A DNA stretch of 64,000 nucleotides, taken from JACMLD01 sp963705285. GTDB taxonomy: Bacteria > Bacteroidota > Bacteroidia > Chitinophagales > Chitinophagaceae. Below the pieces are notes generated by a model that made no database searches, had not been told where the DNA came from, and saw only the letters and a list, made by a program, of their open reading frames with translations. The DNA lies in the NCBI GenBank assembly GCA_963705285.1, contig OY970066.1:5828001-5892000 (forward strand), given 5' to 3'. The position numbers and the translations under genes were made by a program. Numbering within the stretch: the first letter of the stretch is position 1; every line of letters begins with the position of its first letter. This document shows positions 36,205 through 44,821 of the stretch, piece by piece.

Positions 36205-38787
36205 ATGAACTGGCAGCAGCTTGATATCAGCAAGGTATTTGTAATAACCGGCTCTTCGGAAAACGGGCTATCGGCCAGTGCAGCCACTCAACGACTGCAA
36301 ACCCAGGGTTTTAATGAATTACCCCCGGCAAAAAAAACACCTCTGTGGAAATTATTCTTATCGCAATTTAATAACCTGATGATTATTATTTTGCTGATAG
36401 CCGCTTTACTTGCTGGTATAACCGGAGAAATAAGCGATATGGCTGTCATACTGGCCATTGTTTTGCTAAATGCATTTACCGGCTTTGCGCAGGAGTACAA
36501 GGCGGGCAAAGCAATGGACGCCATGAAGAAAATGGACCAGATAACGGCCATGGTTATACGCGATGGAACAGTGCTTACCATAGATGCACGCGAACTGGTT
36601 ACAGGTGACGTTGTGTTGATAGAAGCAGGCGGCCGCGTACCTGCTGACCTGCGCTTGCTTAAAACATATGCACTCTTTCTGGATGAGTCTACCCTCACAG
36701 GCGAATCTGCCCCTGTTTTAAAAGAATCAGCTACGGGTACAGATGTTGCAGTTGGGCTAAGTGAAAGGTTCAACATGGCTTATAAAAGTACATTGGTAAC
36801 GGGGGGAAAAGGAACCGGTGTGGTAATTGCCACCGGACGTAATACAGAACTTGGACGCATCAACACCCTGTTAGCGCCAGACGACACAGTTACTCCACTG
36901 CAGCAAAAAATGACGGATTTCAGCAAACGCCTATCCTTCATCATAATGGCTATTTGCTTGACGGTATGTATTGCTGGCCTGGTACAGGGACACGCACTAC
37001 TGGATGTAGTACTAGTAGGCGTTTCGCTGGCAGTGGCAGCCATACCCGAAGCATTGCCTGCGCTGATTACTTTGTCACTGGCTTTCGCAGCCAAAAAATT
37101 GACAACAAAAAATATACTGATAAGAAAGCTGGCTGCGGTAGAAACACTGGGTGCCGTTTCAATTATATGCACCGATAAAACCGGAACACTCACCCGGAAT
37201 AAGATGCAGGTGGTTAAATTGTTGCCTCCAGAAAATGCACAGGCATTGCACAAAGACATCCCATTGCTGTATCTGCTAATGACACTAAACCAGGGTCTGA
37301 ACAATACCCGTAACGGCTACCAGGGCGACCCTACTGAGATTGCATTGGTAGAATTTGCAGAACAGCACCTGCAACACCGGCGCGTTGCAGATATACTGCA
37401 CCACTTTCCAAAGCTGGCAGAATTGCCTTTCGATGCAAATACAAGATGCATGACCACCATCCATCAATTCGGCAAGCAATACCTGGTGATTGTAAAAGGG
37501 GCGGTTGAAATGATTGTCAACTTATTGCAACCTGATCAAACTACCGGGCCTGTAATTGATGCCAACGATGGTTTTGCGGCTGAGGGCATGCGTGTAATTG
37601 CTTATGCTTACCAGCTGCTGCCCCATATTCCGCAAAAGATAGATTACAACGAAATAAAGTTAATTTTTGGCGGACTCGCTGCCATGATTGATCCGCCCAG
37701 ACCGGAAGTAGCCCTCGCAATACAAGAATGCAAGACCGCCGGCATTATACCCGTAATGATTTCAGGTGACCATCCGCAAACGGCCGCCGCTATTGCAAGA
37801 CAGACAGGCATCATGATGCCGGGCGACATGATGATAACTGGAGAGGAATTGGAAAAGATGCCCATTGCCACGCTGGATGCAAATATCGAAAAGCTCAAGG
37901 TCTATGCAAGGGTTTCACCGCAACAAAAACTTACCATAATAGAATCAATGCAAAGAAAGAATCATTTTACTGCCATGACCGGCGACGGGGTCAATGATGC
38001 CCCGTCGCTGAAAGCATCAAATATTGGAATTGCCATGGGCATTAGCGGAACCGATGTAAGTAAAGAAGCCGCACACATGATTCTACTCGATGATAATTTT
38101 GCCAGTATTATCAATGGCATCAGGGAAGGAAGAAGAATTTATGACAATATCCGAAAATTTGTAAAATATATCCTTACCTGCAACAGCGCAGAACTTTATT
38201 TAATTGCACTGGCTCCATTGCTGGGTTTGCCCCTGCCCTTACTACCTATTCAAATATTATGGATTAACCTGGCAACGGACGGTTTACCCGGTCTGGCTTT
38301 GTCTGCTGAAAAAGCCGGGAGAAACATTATGAAACGTCCGCCGCGCAGGGCAAATGAAAGTCTTTTTGACAACGGAACCGGCGTTCATATTCTCTGGGCC
38401 GGCGCGTTATTGGGTGCATTGTTACTAGGATTACAAGCATGGCTTTTGAATAATAGAAACCCACACTGGCAAACGATCATTTTCACTACATTATCGCTGT
38501 CGCAACTGGCGCATATACTTGCAATAAGAAGCGAGCATGATTTTATTTTAAAAAAAGGCCTGTTCTCCAACCGGCCACTGGCTGTGGTGCTGTTAATTAC
38601 CCTGCTCTTTCAACTGGCACTCATTTACTTGCAGCCTGCCCGTGATATTTTTAAAACAACCCCGTTAACCGGAAGAGAATTATTGTTGTGTCTGGTAATC
38701 CCGCTCATCTTTTTTCATGCTGTTGAATTGGAAAAAGCGATAAAGATGTGGATGAAAAAAAGCCGGACAGCGCCCTGCGCAGATTGA
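36205..38787 (+). CDS. P2-type cation-transporting ATPase (calcium-pump-like)
   Basis: 860 residues from the ATG at 36205, where the sequence (MNWQQLDISKVFV) matches the normal family start. Motifs in order are TGESAPVLKES, the transmembrane-4 PEALP, DKTGTLTRNKMQ, TGDGVNDAPSLK and NLATDGLPGLALSAE. It fits P2A/P2B Ca2+ or related cation pumps. The frame continues upstream to an ATG at 36100, adding 35 residues with a run of five histidines; if translated, that would be a metal-binding tail. Confidence 0.9.
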   Translation: MNWQQLDISKVFVITGSSENGLSASAATQRLQTQGFNELPPAKKTPLWKLFLSQFNNLMIIILLIAALLAGITGEISDMAVILAIVLLNAFTGFAQEYKAGKAMDAMKKMDQITAMVIRDGTVLTIDARELVTGDVVLIEAGGRVPADLRLLKTYALFLDESTLTGESAPVLKESATGTDVAVGLSERFNMAYKSTLVTGGKGTGVVIATGRNTELGRINTLLAPDDTVTPLQQKMTDFSKRLSFIIMAICLTVCIAGLVQGHALLDVVLVGVSLAVAAIPEALPALITLSLAFAAKKLTTKNILIRKLAAVETLGAVSIICTDKTGTLTRNKMQVVKLLPPENAQALHKDIPLLYLLMTLNQGLNNTRNGYQGDPTEIALVEFAEQHLQHRRVADILHHFPKLAELPFDANTRCMTTIHQFGKQYLVIVKGAVEMIVNLLQPDQTTGPVIDANDGFAAEGMRVIAYAYQLLPHIPQKIDYNEIKLIFGGLAAMIDPPRPEVALAIQECKTAGIIPVMISGDHPQTAAAIARQTGIMMPGDMMITGEELEKMPIATLDANIEKLKVYARVSPQQKLTIIESMQRKNHFTAMTGDGVNDAPSLKASNIGIAMGISGTDVSKEAAHMILLDDNFASIINGIREGRRIYDNIRKFVKYILTCNSAELYLIALAPLLGLPLPLLPIQILWINLATDGLPGLALSAEKAGRNIMKRPPRRANESLFDNGTGVHILWAGALLGALLLGLQAWLLNNRNPHWQTIIFTTLSLSQLAHILAIRSEHDFILKKGLFSNRPLAVVLLITLLFQLALIYLQPARDIFKTTPLTGRELLLCLVIPLIFFHAVELEKAIKMWMKKSRTAPCAD

Positions 38788-38838
38788 TGCGTTACTGATT
38801 GCAAATAAGATACACGCTGCCTTAATCAGGAGCAGGCA

Positions 38839-38850
38839 TGATACGAATCA
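38839..38850. promoter_or_regulatory. Fnr/Crp-like box upstream of the PPOX gene
   Basis: TGATACGAATCA, a perfect match, 63 nt before the ATG at 38914. Exactly 23 nt downstream is TATTTTGC (38874-38881), resembling the -7 element. Confidence 0.68.
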
Positions 38851-38913
38851 ATCTCGTATCACCACACGCGTTGTATTTTGCGCTTATTGTGTATGTATCA
38901 AAAAACTATTTCT

Positions 38914-39363
38914 ATGCTGGGAGAATTACAGGAAAGTCAAATCAGGAATTTATTATCAAGCCAGGTGATAGGCAGGTTAGCCTGCACCGATGGTAAACAA
39001 CCGTATATCGTACCCGTTACCTATGCTTACGACGGAAAGTTTATCTATGGTCAATCGAACGAGGGCACCAAATTATCAATACTACGAAAAAATCCGAGGG
39101 TTTGTTTTGAGGTAGATAGCATGACCGACATGCGTAACTGGCAAAGCGTTGTTGTAGACGGAGAGTTTGAGGAACTAGATAAAGAAGCAGCTGGTGTTGC
39201 CCGTGAAATCCTTTTTGGACGGGTATTACCATTAATGACCAGTAGCACAGTACATACATATGGTCATGAACAAACCGGAAGTATAGACAACAGTACGCGT
39301 ATCAAACAGGTAATGTACAGGATAAAAATCATTCGTGCAACGGGCAGGTTTGAAAAACAATAA
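38914..39363 (+). CDS. PPOX-fold flavin-binding protein (nitroimidazole-resistance type)
   Basis: 149 residues from the ATG at 38914; in-frame ATG 38893 and a TTG further upstream are less likely because they would lie on the promoter. It shows GRLACTDGKQPYIVPVTYAYDGKFIYGQS and KNPRVCFEVD, the split-barrel FMN-binding pattern of pyridoxamine-phosphate-oxidase-like proteins, with no PNP-specific residues. Such proteins may bind F420, FMN or haem. A paralogue lies at 40820. Confidence 0.85.
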   Translation: MLGELQESQIRNLLSSQVIGRLACTDGKQPYIVPVTYAYDGKFIYGQSNEGTKLSILRKNPRVCFEVDSMTDMRNWQSVVVDGEFEELDKEAAGVAREILFGRVLPLMTSSTVHTYGHEQTGSIDNSTRIKQVMYRIKIIRATGRFEKQ

Positions 39364-39465
39364 GTCAGTATCTAACATACCAGCAAATAGCCTTTACGCA
39401 TGGCACGCGCGTGCTATGAGCAACTGTATATGATTTGTTATTACCAATAGCGGGTACGCGGCCGA

Positions 39466-40749
39466 TTACGCGTATATACCCGCTTTGCTGCTAAACAGGG
39501 CCCAGGCAGTTGCCTCTAATTCTTCCTGGTGTGCCGGGTGGGCAATGGCTATCAGGGCCGATGCCCGTTCTTTCAGATTTTTGCCATGCAGGTAAGCGAT
39601 GCCATATTCCGTTACAATATAATGAGCAAGGCTCCGCGGCGTAACAACGCCGGCTCCGTGTTTTAACATGCCAACAATTTTACTTTCACCTTTTGTGGTC
39701 AAAGAAGGCATGGCAATAATTGGTTTTCCACCTTCTGATAATGAAGCCCCCCGCATAAAATCAAGCTGTCCCCCCACCCCGGAATATATTTTACTGCCAA
39801 TAGAATCAGCACACACCTGGCCGGTGATATCCACTTCAATAGCACTATTAATAGCAGTAACCCGGGGGTTTTGACGAATAATAGAAGAATCGTTGGTATA
39901 CCCGATATCGCACATGGTAATTATCGGGTTATCGTGAACAAACTGGTAGAGTTTTTTGCTGCCAATGATAAAGCCTGACACTATTTTTCCTGGGTGTTTC
40001 TTTTTCATTTCTCCGGTAATTACGCCATTCTCCACCAGTTCTATAATGCCGTCAGAGAACATTTCACTGTGGATACCCAGCTTTCGATGACCGTTCAACA
40101 TTTTTAATACCGTGTTTGGAATACTTCCGATGCCCATCTGCAGCGTTGCGCCGTCTTCTACAAGAGACGCCACATGTTTGGCTATGCTGGCGGTCACTTT
40201 ATCGGCCGGCTCAGGTGCAATTTCAAAAATTTCGTCCTCCACTTCTACCATGGCATTAATTCTGCTAACGTGTATGAAACCGGCGCCAAGGGTACGAGGC
40301 ATGTTAGCATTTACTTGTGCAATAATGCATTTGGCTTTTGCAAGTGCCGCTGGGGCAATGTCTACCGATACACCCAGCGAACAATAACCGTGGGCATCGG
40401 GTGGCGAAACATGAATCAGGGCGCAATCTATGCGGATAGTGTCTTTATAGAATAAAGCAGGGATCTCGCTAAGGTTTACAGGAATGTATTGTGCACGGCC
40501 TTCCTGCACAGCTTTGCGCAAATTAGCACCTACAAAAAAACAGTTCGTTGTAAAAACAGATTCCATTCCGGGGAGCCCGTAGGGAGCAGCACCTTCGGTA
40601 TGCATTTGATAGATAGTAATATCGTGTAATGAAGCAGCCCTGGCTGCCATTGCATTAATCAACTGCGCAGGGGCAGCGGCCGCCGTTTGAATAAAAATAT
40701 TATTTCCCGGTTTTATAAGCAGCACAGCCTGATCGGCGGTCATTGTCAT
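39466..40749 (-). CDS. Acetyl-CoA hydrolase/transferase family protein
   Basis: 427 residues, complete for the family (acetate CoA-transferase, 4-hydroxybutyrate CoA-transferase or acetyl-CoA hydrolase). Visible are GIGSIPNTVLKML, the catalytic-glutamate region GIHSEMFSDG, and GQVCADSIGSKIYSGVGGQLDFMRGAS. It moves or releases CoA from acyl-CoA and could make acetate with energy recovery. It follows the PPOX gene by 70 nt in the operon usp-PPOX-hydrolase. Confidence 0.88.
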   Translation of the reverse strand: MTMTADQAVLLIKPGNNIFIQTAAAAPAQLINAMAARAASLHDITIYQMHTEGAAPYGLPGMESVFTTNCFFVGANLRKAVQEGRAQYIPVNLSEIPALFYKDTIRIDCALIHVSPPDAHGYCSLGVSVDIAPAALAKAKCIIAQVNANMPRTLGAGFIHVSRINAMVEVEDEIFEIAPEPADKVTASIAKHVASLVEDGATLQMGIGSIPNTVLKMLNGHRKLGIHSEMFSDGIIELVENGVITGEMKKKHPGKIVSGFIIGSKKLYQFVHDNPIITMCDIGYTNDSSIIRQNPRVTAINSAIEVDITGQVCADSIGSKIYSGVGGQLDFMRGASLSEGGKPIIAMPSLTTKGESKIVGMLKHGAGVVTPRSLAHYIVTEYGIAYLHGKNLKERASALIAIAHPAHQEELEATAWALFSSKAGIYA

Positions 40750-40819
40750 CTTGTGTATTTTAGAGTTGTAGATAATAAGTTAATCATACTGTTCTGCAAA
40801 CTTTTCAAAAAGACCATCA

Positions 40820-41290
40820 TCAATTTTCCATATTACTATGTATCGGGTTTTCAAACCTCCCGGTTAATTCATCAATAATGATTCTAAATAAAACCGGTCT
40901 GATTTTCGGGTTCAACGTTCCTGCGCCGTTATTCAAAGAGGGCAATAATGCTGTCTCGCTGGTTTTAAATTGTAAAAAATGATCTGAAAATAATTTGATG
41001 GCATTATATCTCGCATATTCCCCTTTCAGCTCTTCGTACACCCCCCATAGAATTATACTTCTCCAGTTATTGAGTGTCTGAATATCATCTGTTTCGAAAC
41101 ACACAGCCGGATTTTTCCGCATCATGTGTATTTTCATGCCTTCCACAGAATGGCAATAAATATCCTTGCCGTCAAAAGCATATTGCACAGGTACTATATA
41201 GGTTCTTATACCATCGTGACAACCTATGCGGCCAATAATCCCTGCCGAAAGCATTTCCTTACATGCATCTTTTGAAAGCGTGCCTATCAT
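40820..41290 (-). CDS. PPOX-fold flavin-binding protein
   Basis: 156 residues with the same split-barrel pattern as the protein at 38914 (GRIGCHDGIRTYIVPVQYAFDGKDIYCHS, KNPAVCFETD). The two are paralogues about 2 kb apart on opposite strands. It is the second gene of the operon that starts with the universal stress protein at 42185, with a 55-nt gap. Role in redox balance is inferred from context. Confidence 0.83.
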   Translation of the reverse strand: MIGTLSKDACKEMLSAGIIGRIGCHDGIRTYIVPVQYAFDGKDIYCHSVEGMKIHMMRKNPAVCFETDDIQTLNNWRSIILWGVYEELKGEYARYNAIKLFSDHFLQFKTSETALLPSLNNGAGTLNPKIRPVLFRIIIDELTGRFENPIHSNMEN

Positions 41291-41345
41291 ACAACATTAA
41301 TTACACATTTTCGAGAATCGCTGAGATGGAACTACGGTTGATGTG

Positions 41346-42185
41346 CTATTTATTATGGGCTATGAACAAAGGACCGATGGATTTTTTCATCAGTACATCA
41401 GACATGCTTTCTTTAAACCAACGAGATACGGTTCCTCTGCGGTTGGCACCCAACACCATCAGTGCGCCGGCTTTTTGCTTTTCAAGCGTCTTCAGAATCT
41501 CAGTCTCCTCTTGGCCTTTAACCACTTCATAGGTACAATGCTGGTAATGGCGTTTCATAAACTCTTTCATCAGCTTATTGTCGGGTAAATGCAGGTCTGT
41601 ATAATATCCTTTTGCAGAAACTACCAAGGAAGGCAGTTTTTCCAATGCTGGAAACAGATAGCTGAATGCTCGGATAGCATGCACCGCGGAAGGAGCGCCG
41701 TCATAAAGAAAAATAAGTTTCTTAACGGGTGTCCACGGCTGGTTTACCAGTAACACCGGGCATTGCACTTCAGACAACAGATCCCTGATAAACCGGGTGG
41801 GTGCTTTCTCTGTGTAATGGGTAAATGTTTCATGCTGATGTATCACCAGCAAATCGGCATAAATACTTTCGTGCAAAAGATCCCGTATAGAAATATTTTT
41901 ATCGCGGTGGATTGTATATTCTATCCCCGCTTTTCTGCAGGCTTTTTCAAAAAGAGCGGCGGCTTTATCACGTGTTTCCTGATCTTTATTTCTAACTGCC
42001 CTAATGTCTTTGTCGCCAATTTTATTCTGTTCAATTAACTCGTATATTTTATAGCTGCTGTAAGTAAAGTCGTCCAAAAAAACGCCGGTTAAAAAACTTC
42101 CGCTTTGTTTCGCAAGCTGAATCGCGTATTGTTCGGTATCTACCGAATATTTCAGGCCATCAAAGGCGGCAATTATCTTATTCAT
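41346..42185 (-). CDS. Universal stress protein, two UspA domains
   Basis: 279 residues. The first domain has IAAFDGLKYSVDTEQYAIQLA. The second ends with MVLGANRRGTVSRWFKESMSDVLMKKSIGPLFIAHN, a G-x2-R-x9-S type nucleotide loop. It is first in the minus-strand operon usp-PPOX-acetyl-CoA hydrolase. It shares a 194-nt spacer with the divergent usp at 42380, and each gene has its own box. Confidence 0.88.
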   Translation of the reverse strand: MNKIIAAFDGLKYSVDTEQYAIQLAKQSGSFLTGVFLDDFTYSSYKIYELIEQNKIGDKDIRAVRNKDQETRDKAAALFEKACRKAGIEYTIHRDKNISIRDLLHESIYADLLVIHQHETFTHYTEKAPTRFIRDLLSEVQCPVLLVNQPWTPVKKLIFLYDGAPSAVHAIRAFSYLFPALEKLPSLVVSAKGYYTDLHLPDNKLMKEFMKRHYQHCTYEVVKGQEETEILKTLEKQKAGALMVLGANRRGTVSRWFKESMSDVLMKKSIGPLFIAHNK

Positions 42186-42205
42186 ATGCTATTATTATGC
42201 TTAAA

Positions 42206-42213
42206 TAAAAATA
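42206..42213 (-). promoter_or_regulatory. -7 promoter element of the usp at 41346
   Basis: On the minus strand this reads TATTTTTA, one base from TAnnTTTG, exactly 23 nt beyond the box at 42237-42248. Confidence 0.5.
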
Positions 42214-42236
42214 CAGATCTGCCAGTTGGCTTGTTA

Positions 42237-42248
42237 TGACCCGCATCA
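42237..42248. promoter_or_regulatory. Fnr/Crp-like box, minus-strand usp promoter
   Basis: TGACCCGCATCA, a perfect match, 51 nt from the usp start at 42185. Confidence 0.68.
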
Positions 42249-42304
42249 GGGTATGCCGTGAGAAACGTCATGCGCCGGTAGGTAAGGACAGTCAGATGGT
42301 GCAA

Positions 42305-42316
42305 TGACGCAGATCA
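42305..42316. promoter_or_regulatory. Fnr/Crp-like box, plus-strand usp promoter
   Basis: TGACGCAGATCA, a perfect match, 63 nt before the start at 42380. A weak -7-like CATTTTAG begins 23 nt downstream at 42340. Confidence 0.65.
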
Positions 42317-42379
42317 GCCATCAAATGGGCATGAATTCGCATTTTAGCAGTCTCAAGCAACAGACTTAAATCAATCACA

Positions 42380-43198
42380 ATGAAGAAAATTCTTGTACTA
42401 TTAAATGCGGAACTTCCGCCTTTCCATGTAATTAATTTGGCCATCAGTGTTGCAAAAAACACGCAATCATATTTGCACATTGTGTTAATGGAAGACAAGC
42501 TGGAGTTACTGGAATACGATTACCCGTTTCCCAATGACCTTGCATTAAGTATGAACCGGCTGACTGGAAAAACGCTGTCGGAAGAAAATAAAACATTATT
42601 GGAGAGTAACCTGCGCATGGTCACTCACCAATGCACATCAGAAAATATATCTTTTTTGGTGGATCCCATACATGTACTTAGCCTGGAAAAGCTAATTGAG
42701 TACAGTATTTTTAGTGATTGTATATTGGCAGATGCCGGAGAAAACATACGTGAAAGTTTTATGGACGAATTACTGGTTCATGCACATTGTCCTGTTTTTC
42801 TCGTATCAAAATCGGTAGCGCAACCGCAAAATGTGATACTGGCCTATGATGGCCAGGCATCATCCGTGCACGCCTTTAAAATGTTTGCCTATGTTTTTCC
42901 GGAGTACAGACAATTACCCGCTTTTCTTTTTCATGTTACTGATACACCTGGTGTACAGGCTATTCCCTGCGAAGAAAGCATTCGCACACTTTTAGCTGGG
43001 CATTATCCGGCACTTACCGTAAAAACCACTCCGGGTAACGCACGTGAAGAATTATTAAATTTTGTAGCATCTGTGCAGTCACCTTTGGTTGTTATGGGTT
43101 CCTTTGGCAGGAACGCGGTCTCCAGGTTTTTCAGAAAAAGCCGTGCATCATCTGTATTGAAGGGTAAAAATGCATCTGTATTCATTGGTCATAACTAA
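42380..43198 (+). CDS. Universal stress protein, two UspA domains
   Basis: 272 residues. The N-terminal domain starts ILVLLNAELPPFHVINLAISVA; the second contains VVMGSFGRNAVSRFFRKSRASSVL, the same G-x-GRN-x9-S loop as in the usp at 35096. It is single-gene and divergent from the usp operon at 42185. It is the rightmost gene with a TGAY-N4-RTCA box, so the regulon seems to end here. Confidence 0.88.
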   Translation: MKKILVLLNAELPPFHVINLAISVAKNTQSYLHIVLMEDKLELLEYDYPFPNDLALSMNRLTGKTLSEENKTLLESNLRMVTHQCTSENISFLVDPIHVLSLEKLIEYSIFSDCILADAGENIRESFMDELLVHAHCPVFLVSKSVAQPQNVILAYDGQASSVHAFKMFAYVFPEYRQLPAFLFHVTDTPGVQAIPCEESIRTLLAGHYPALTVKTTPGNAREELLNFVASVQSPLVVMGSFGRNAVSRFFRKSRASSVLKGKNASVFIGHN

Positions 43199-43322
43199 CG
43201 TTTGAGCAATACGTACGCTGCAACCGTTTGTTGCGTACATAACATCCAATAACTATGGATCTGGGGACAGCAAGAAACCCCAATGTTGGTTCAGGGCTTT
43301 TCTGTTAAGCTGATGAAAGTGG

Positions 43323-43353
43323 AAAAAAAGTCGGAACTGTTTGTTCCGACTTT
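43323..43353 (-). terminator. Terminator of the DoxX-like gene
   Basis: AAAGTCGGAAC (43327-43337) pairs with GTTCCGACTTT (43343-43353) around a five-base loop. On the minus strand it is followed by a T-run (plus-strand A-run from 43323), 19 nt beyond the stop at 43373. Confidence 0.85.
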
Positions 43354-43372
43354 AACCATGCTGTTGTTGTAT

Positions 43373-43789
43373 TTAACCAATAATTCTTTTGTCTTTAGCA
43401 ACAAACTTTGCAAATGCAAAGAGCGCTCCAGTGACCATAATGTTTCTGAAAAAATTTACCATTTCAATTTCCTTTTCCCTAGCAGGGTCAGCAGTCATTG
43501 TGGTTATATCTAACTCGTGCCCCATTGCCCTGGGTAAGTGGACTAAGAAAGCCATCAGTATTACATAAAGTGCCATTAGGCTGTAAGCTAATTTGTCGTA
43601 CTTGCCAATGCAGGCGCTTATTATAAAAAGGAAAATGCAGATTAATGTAAAGTAATTCCAAAAGTATGGAGAGGGAATATAGTCTGGCACAAACGCAGCC
43701 CCAACAGCTGGTTTACCAAGATGCAAACCCACATACAATAAAAACGACAATGGAAAAATATATCTTCCTGAATGTAGGATCTTGTCCAT
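43373..43789 (-). CDS. DoxX-like small membrane protein
   Basis: 138 residues with four hydrophobic helices and a layout like DoxX-type proteins (LHLGKPAVGAAFVPDYIP, a conserved helical bundle, HLPRAMGH). Function is unknown; DoxX proteins are linked to redox and thiosulfate metabolism in a few species. It follows the YCII gene by 11 nt and ends at a strong terminator. Confidence 0.6.
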   Translation of the reverse strand: MDKILHSGRYIFPLSFLLYVGLHLGKPAVGAAFVPDYIPSPYFWNYFTLICIFLFIISACIGKYDKLAYSLMALYVILMAFLVHLPRAMGHELDITTMTADPAREKEIEMVNFFRNIMVTGALFAFAKFVAKDKRIIG

Positions 43790-43800
43790 AGTTCGCAGTT

Positions 43801-44154
43801 CTAGTTGGTGGGAAATGGAATCAATGGTCTAATCTCTACCGAACTGTTTGGGTACTTTAAAATAGGACAAGTCTTGCTCCATTCCTGCACTTCAACCAAA
43901 TTGTCGGCTTTGCAGATTAGAAAACCCGAAACTACAACACTATTGTTCTCTTTGTATGGTCCGGCATGTAGGCCGGCTTTATCTGTCAAAGAGGCTGTGT
44001 ATTCAATGGGTGCGGTATGCACCAATTTGCCTTGCATTGCTATATTTCCAATCCACGATTGCCACTTGGGCATATCTTCAGCCATATCCTGGTTGGTTGC
44101 TAAATAGCCAGTTTCGGCACTTGCATTTCTGAACAATAACAAATACTCTTTCAT
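43801..44154 (-). CDS. YCII-related domain protein
   Basis: 117 residues of the YCII/YciI ferredoxin-like fold (MKEYLLLFRN at the start, MPKWQSWIGNIAMQGKLV, then VVSGFLICKADNLVEVQEWSKTCP). Such proteins are often dimeric and linked to sigma factor or dehalogenase-like genes. It is co-directional with the DoxX-like gene. The YciI catalytic His-Asp pair is not obvious. Confidence 0.75.
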   Translation of the reverse strand: MKEYLLLFRNASAETGYLATNQDMAEDMPKWQSWIGNIAMQGKLVHTAPIEYTASLTDKAGLHAGPYKENNSVVVSGFLICKADNLVEVQEWSKTCPILKYPNSSVEIRPLIPFPTN

Positions 44155-44234
44155 TTGTAAAATTTTAAAATTGTGAATGATTTTACAAAAATGAAAAGTA
44201 AAAATTTCCCCAACGATGACAAAAGTCTATGTTT

Positions 44235-44804
44235 TTATAACTTGGCTTTCAGCCGGCTAAAAACGTCCTTGTTGATGCCTAAATAGGAAGCAATGAGTTT
44301 GCTTGAAACCCTTGTCATTAATGTGGGTCTGTATTGCATTAGCCATTTTATTCTGTCCAATGCGGAAAGGGCAACAAAAGTGTTAATACGATAAACAGAG
44401 TTGGCGTAAGAATTTTCTAAAATTTGTTTGTAAACTTTGTCAAACTGTGGTACCGTCTCCATCATTATTTGAAACCCGTGTCTGTCAATAGACAGTAATT
44501 CACAAGGCTCAACGGTTCTGATATTTTCAGTAGCTGCATTTCCGCTTCCAAAGCTCAATAGTTCTGAACACCAGGTGCCTTCTGTTACAATATCCCTTGT
44601 TGTTTCGTTCTTATCGTTGTCGTAAATAAAAACCTGCAGGCAACCTTTTGCAATAAAATAAACTTGCCTACAAACTTGCCCTTCCTGCACTAAAAACTCG
44701 TTTCTGCCAATATGCAGGGGTTTGAAGTAACTTAATACGGTATCTAAATTGTCTACGTCGTTACCCAGCCGGCTAATAATATGTTGTCGTAAAATTTCTG
44801 TCAT
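44235..44804 (-). CDS. Crp/Fnr family transcriptional regulator
   Basis: 189 residues, the size typical of short Bacteroidota Crp/Fnr regulators. The cyclic-nucleotide-binding beta-roll covers about 20-120 (FLVQEGQVCRQVYFIAKGCLQVFIY) and a winged helix covers the C-terminal part. The recognition helix (LGINKDVFSRLKAKL) keeps Ser-Arg but has Asp where FNR has Glu. It lacks an N-terminal cysteine cluster, so it is not an Fe-S FNR. It could be a competing candidate for the box, but lies outside the regulon cluster. Confidence 0.87.
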   Translation of the reverse strand: MTEILRQHIISRLGNDVDNLDTVLSYFKPLHIGRNEFLVQEGQVCRQVYFIAKGCLQVFIYDNDKNETTRDIVTEGTWCSELLSFGSGNAATENIRTVEPCELLSIDRHGFQIMMETVPQFDKVYKQILENSYANSVYRINTFVALSALDRIKWLMQYRPTLMTRVSSKLIASYLGINKDVFSRLKAKL

Positions 44805-44821
44805 TCAGGTCAATGCAATCT

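Noticed and set aside
39399..39418. Near-perfect 20-bp palindrome CATGGCACGC-GCGTGCTATG between convergent genes
   Set aside because: It has no loop and no T-run, and sits between convergent genes. It could be an operator or chance; nothing links it to a gene.
44235..44804. Second Crp/Fnr regulator as master of the boxes
   Set aside because: It is outside the cluster, has no box, and has Asp where the TGA-reading Glu is expected; it is kept only as an alternative.
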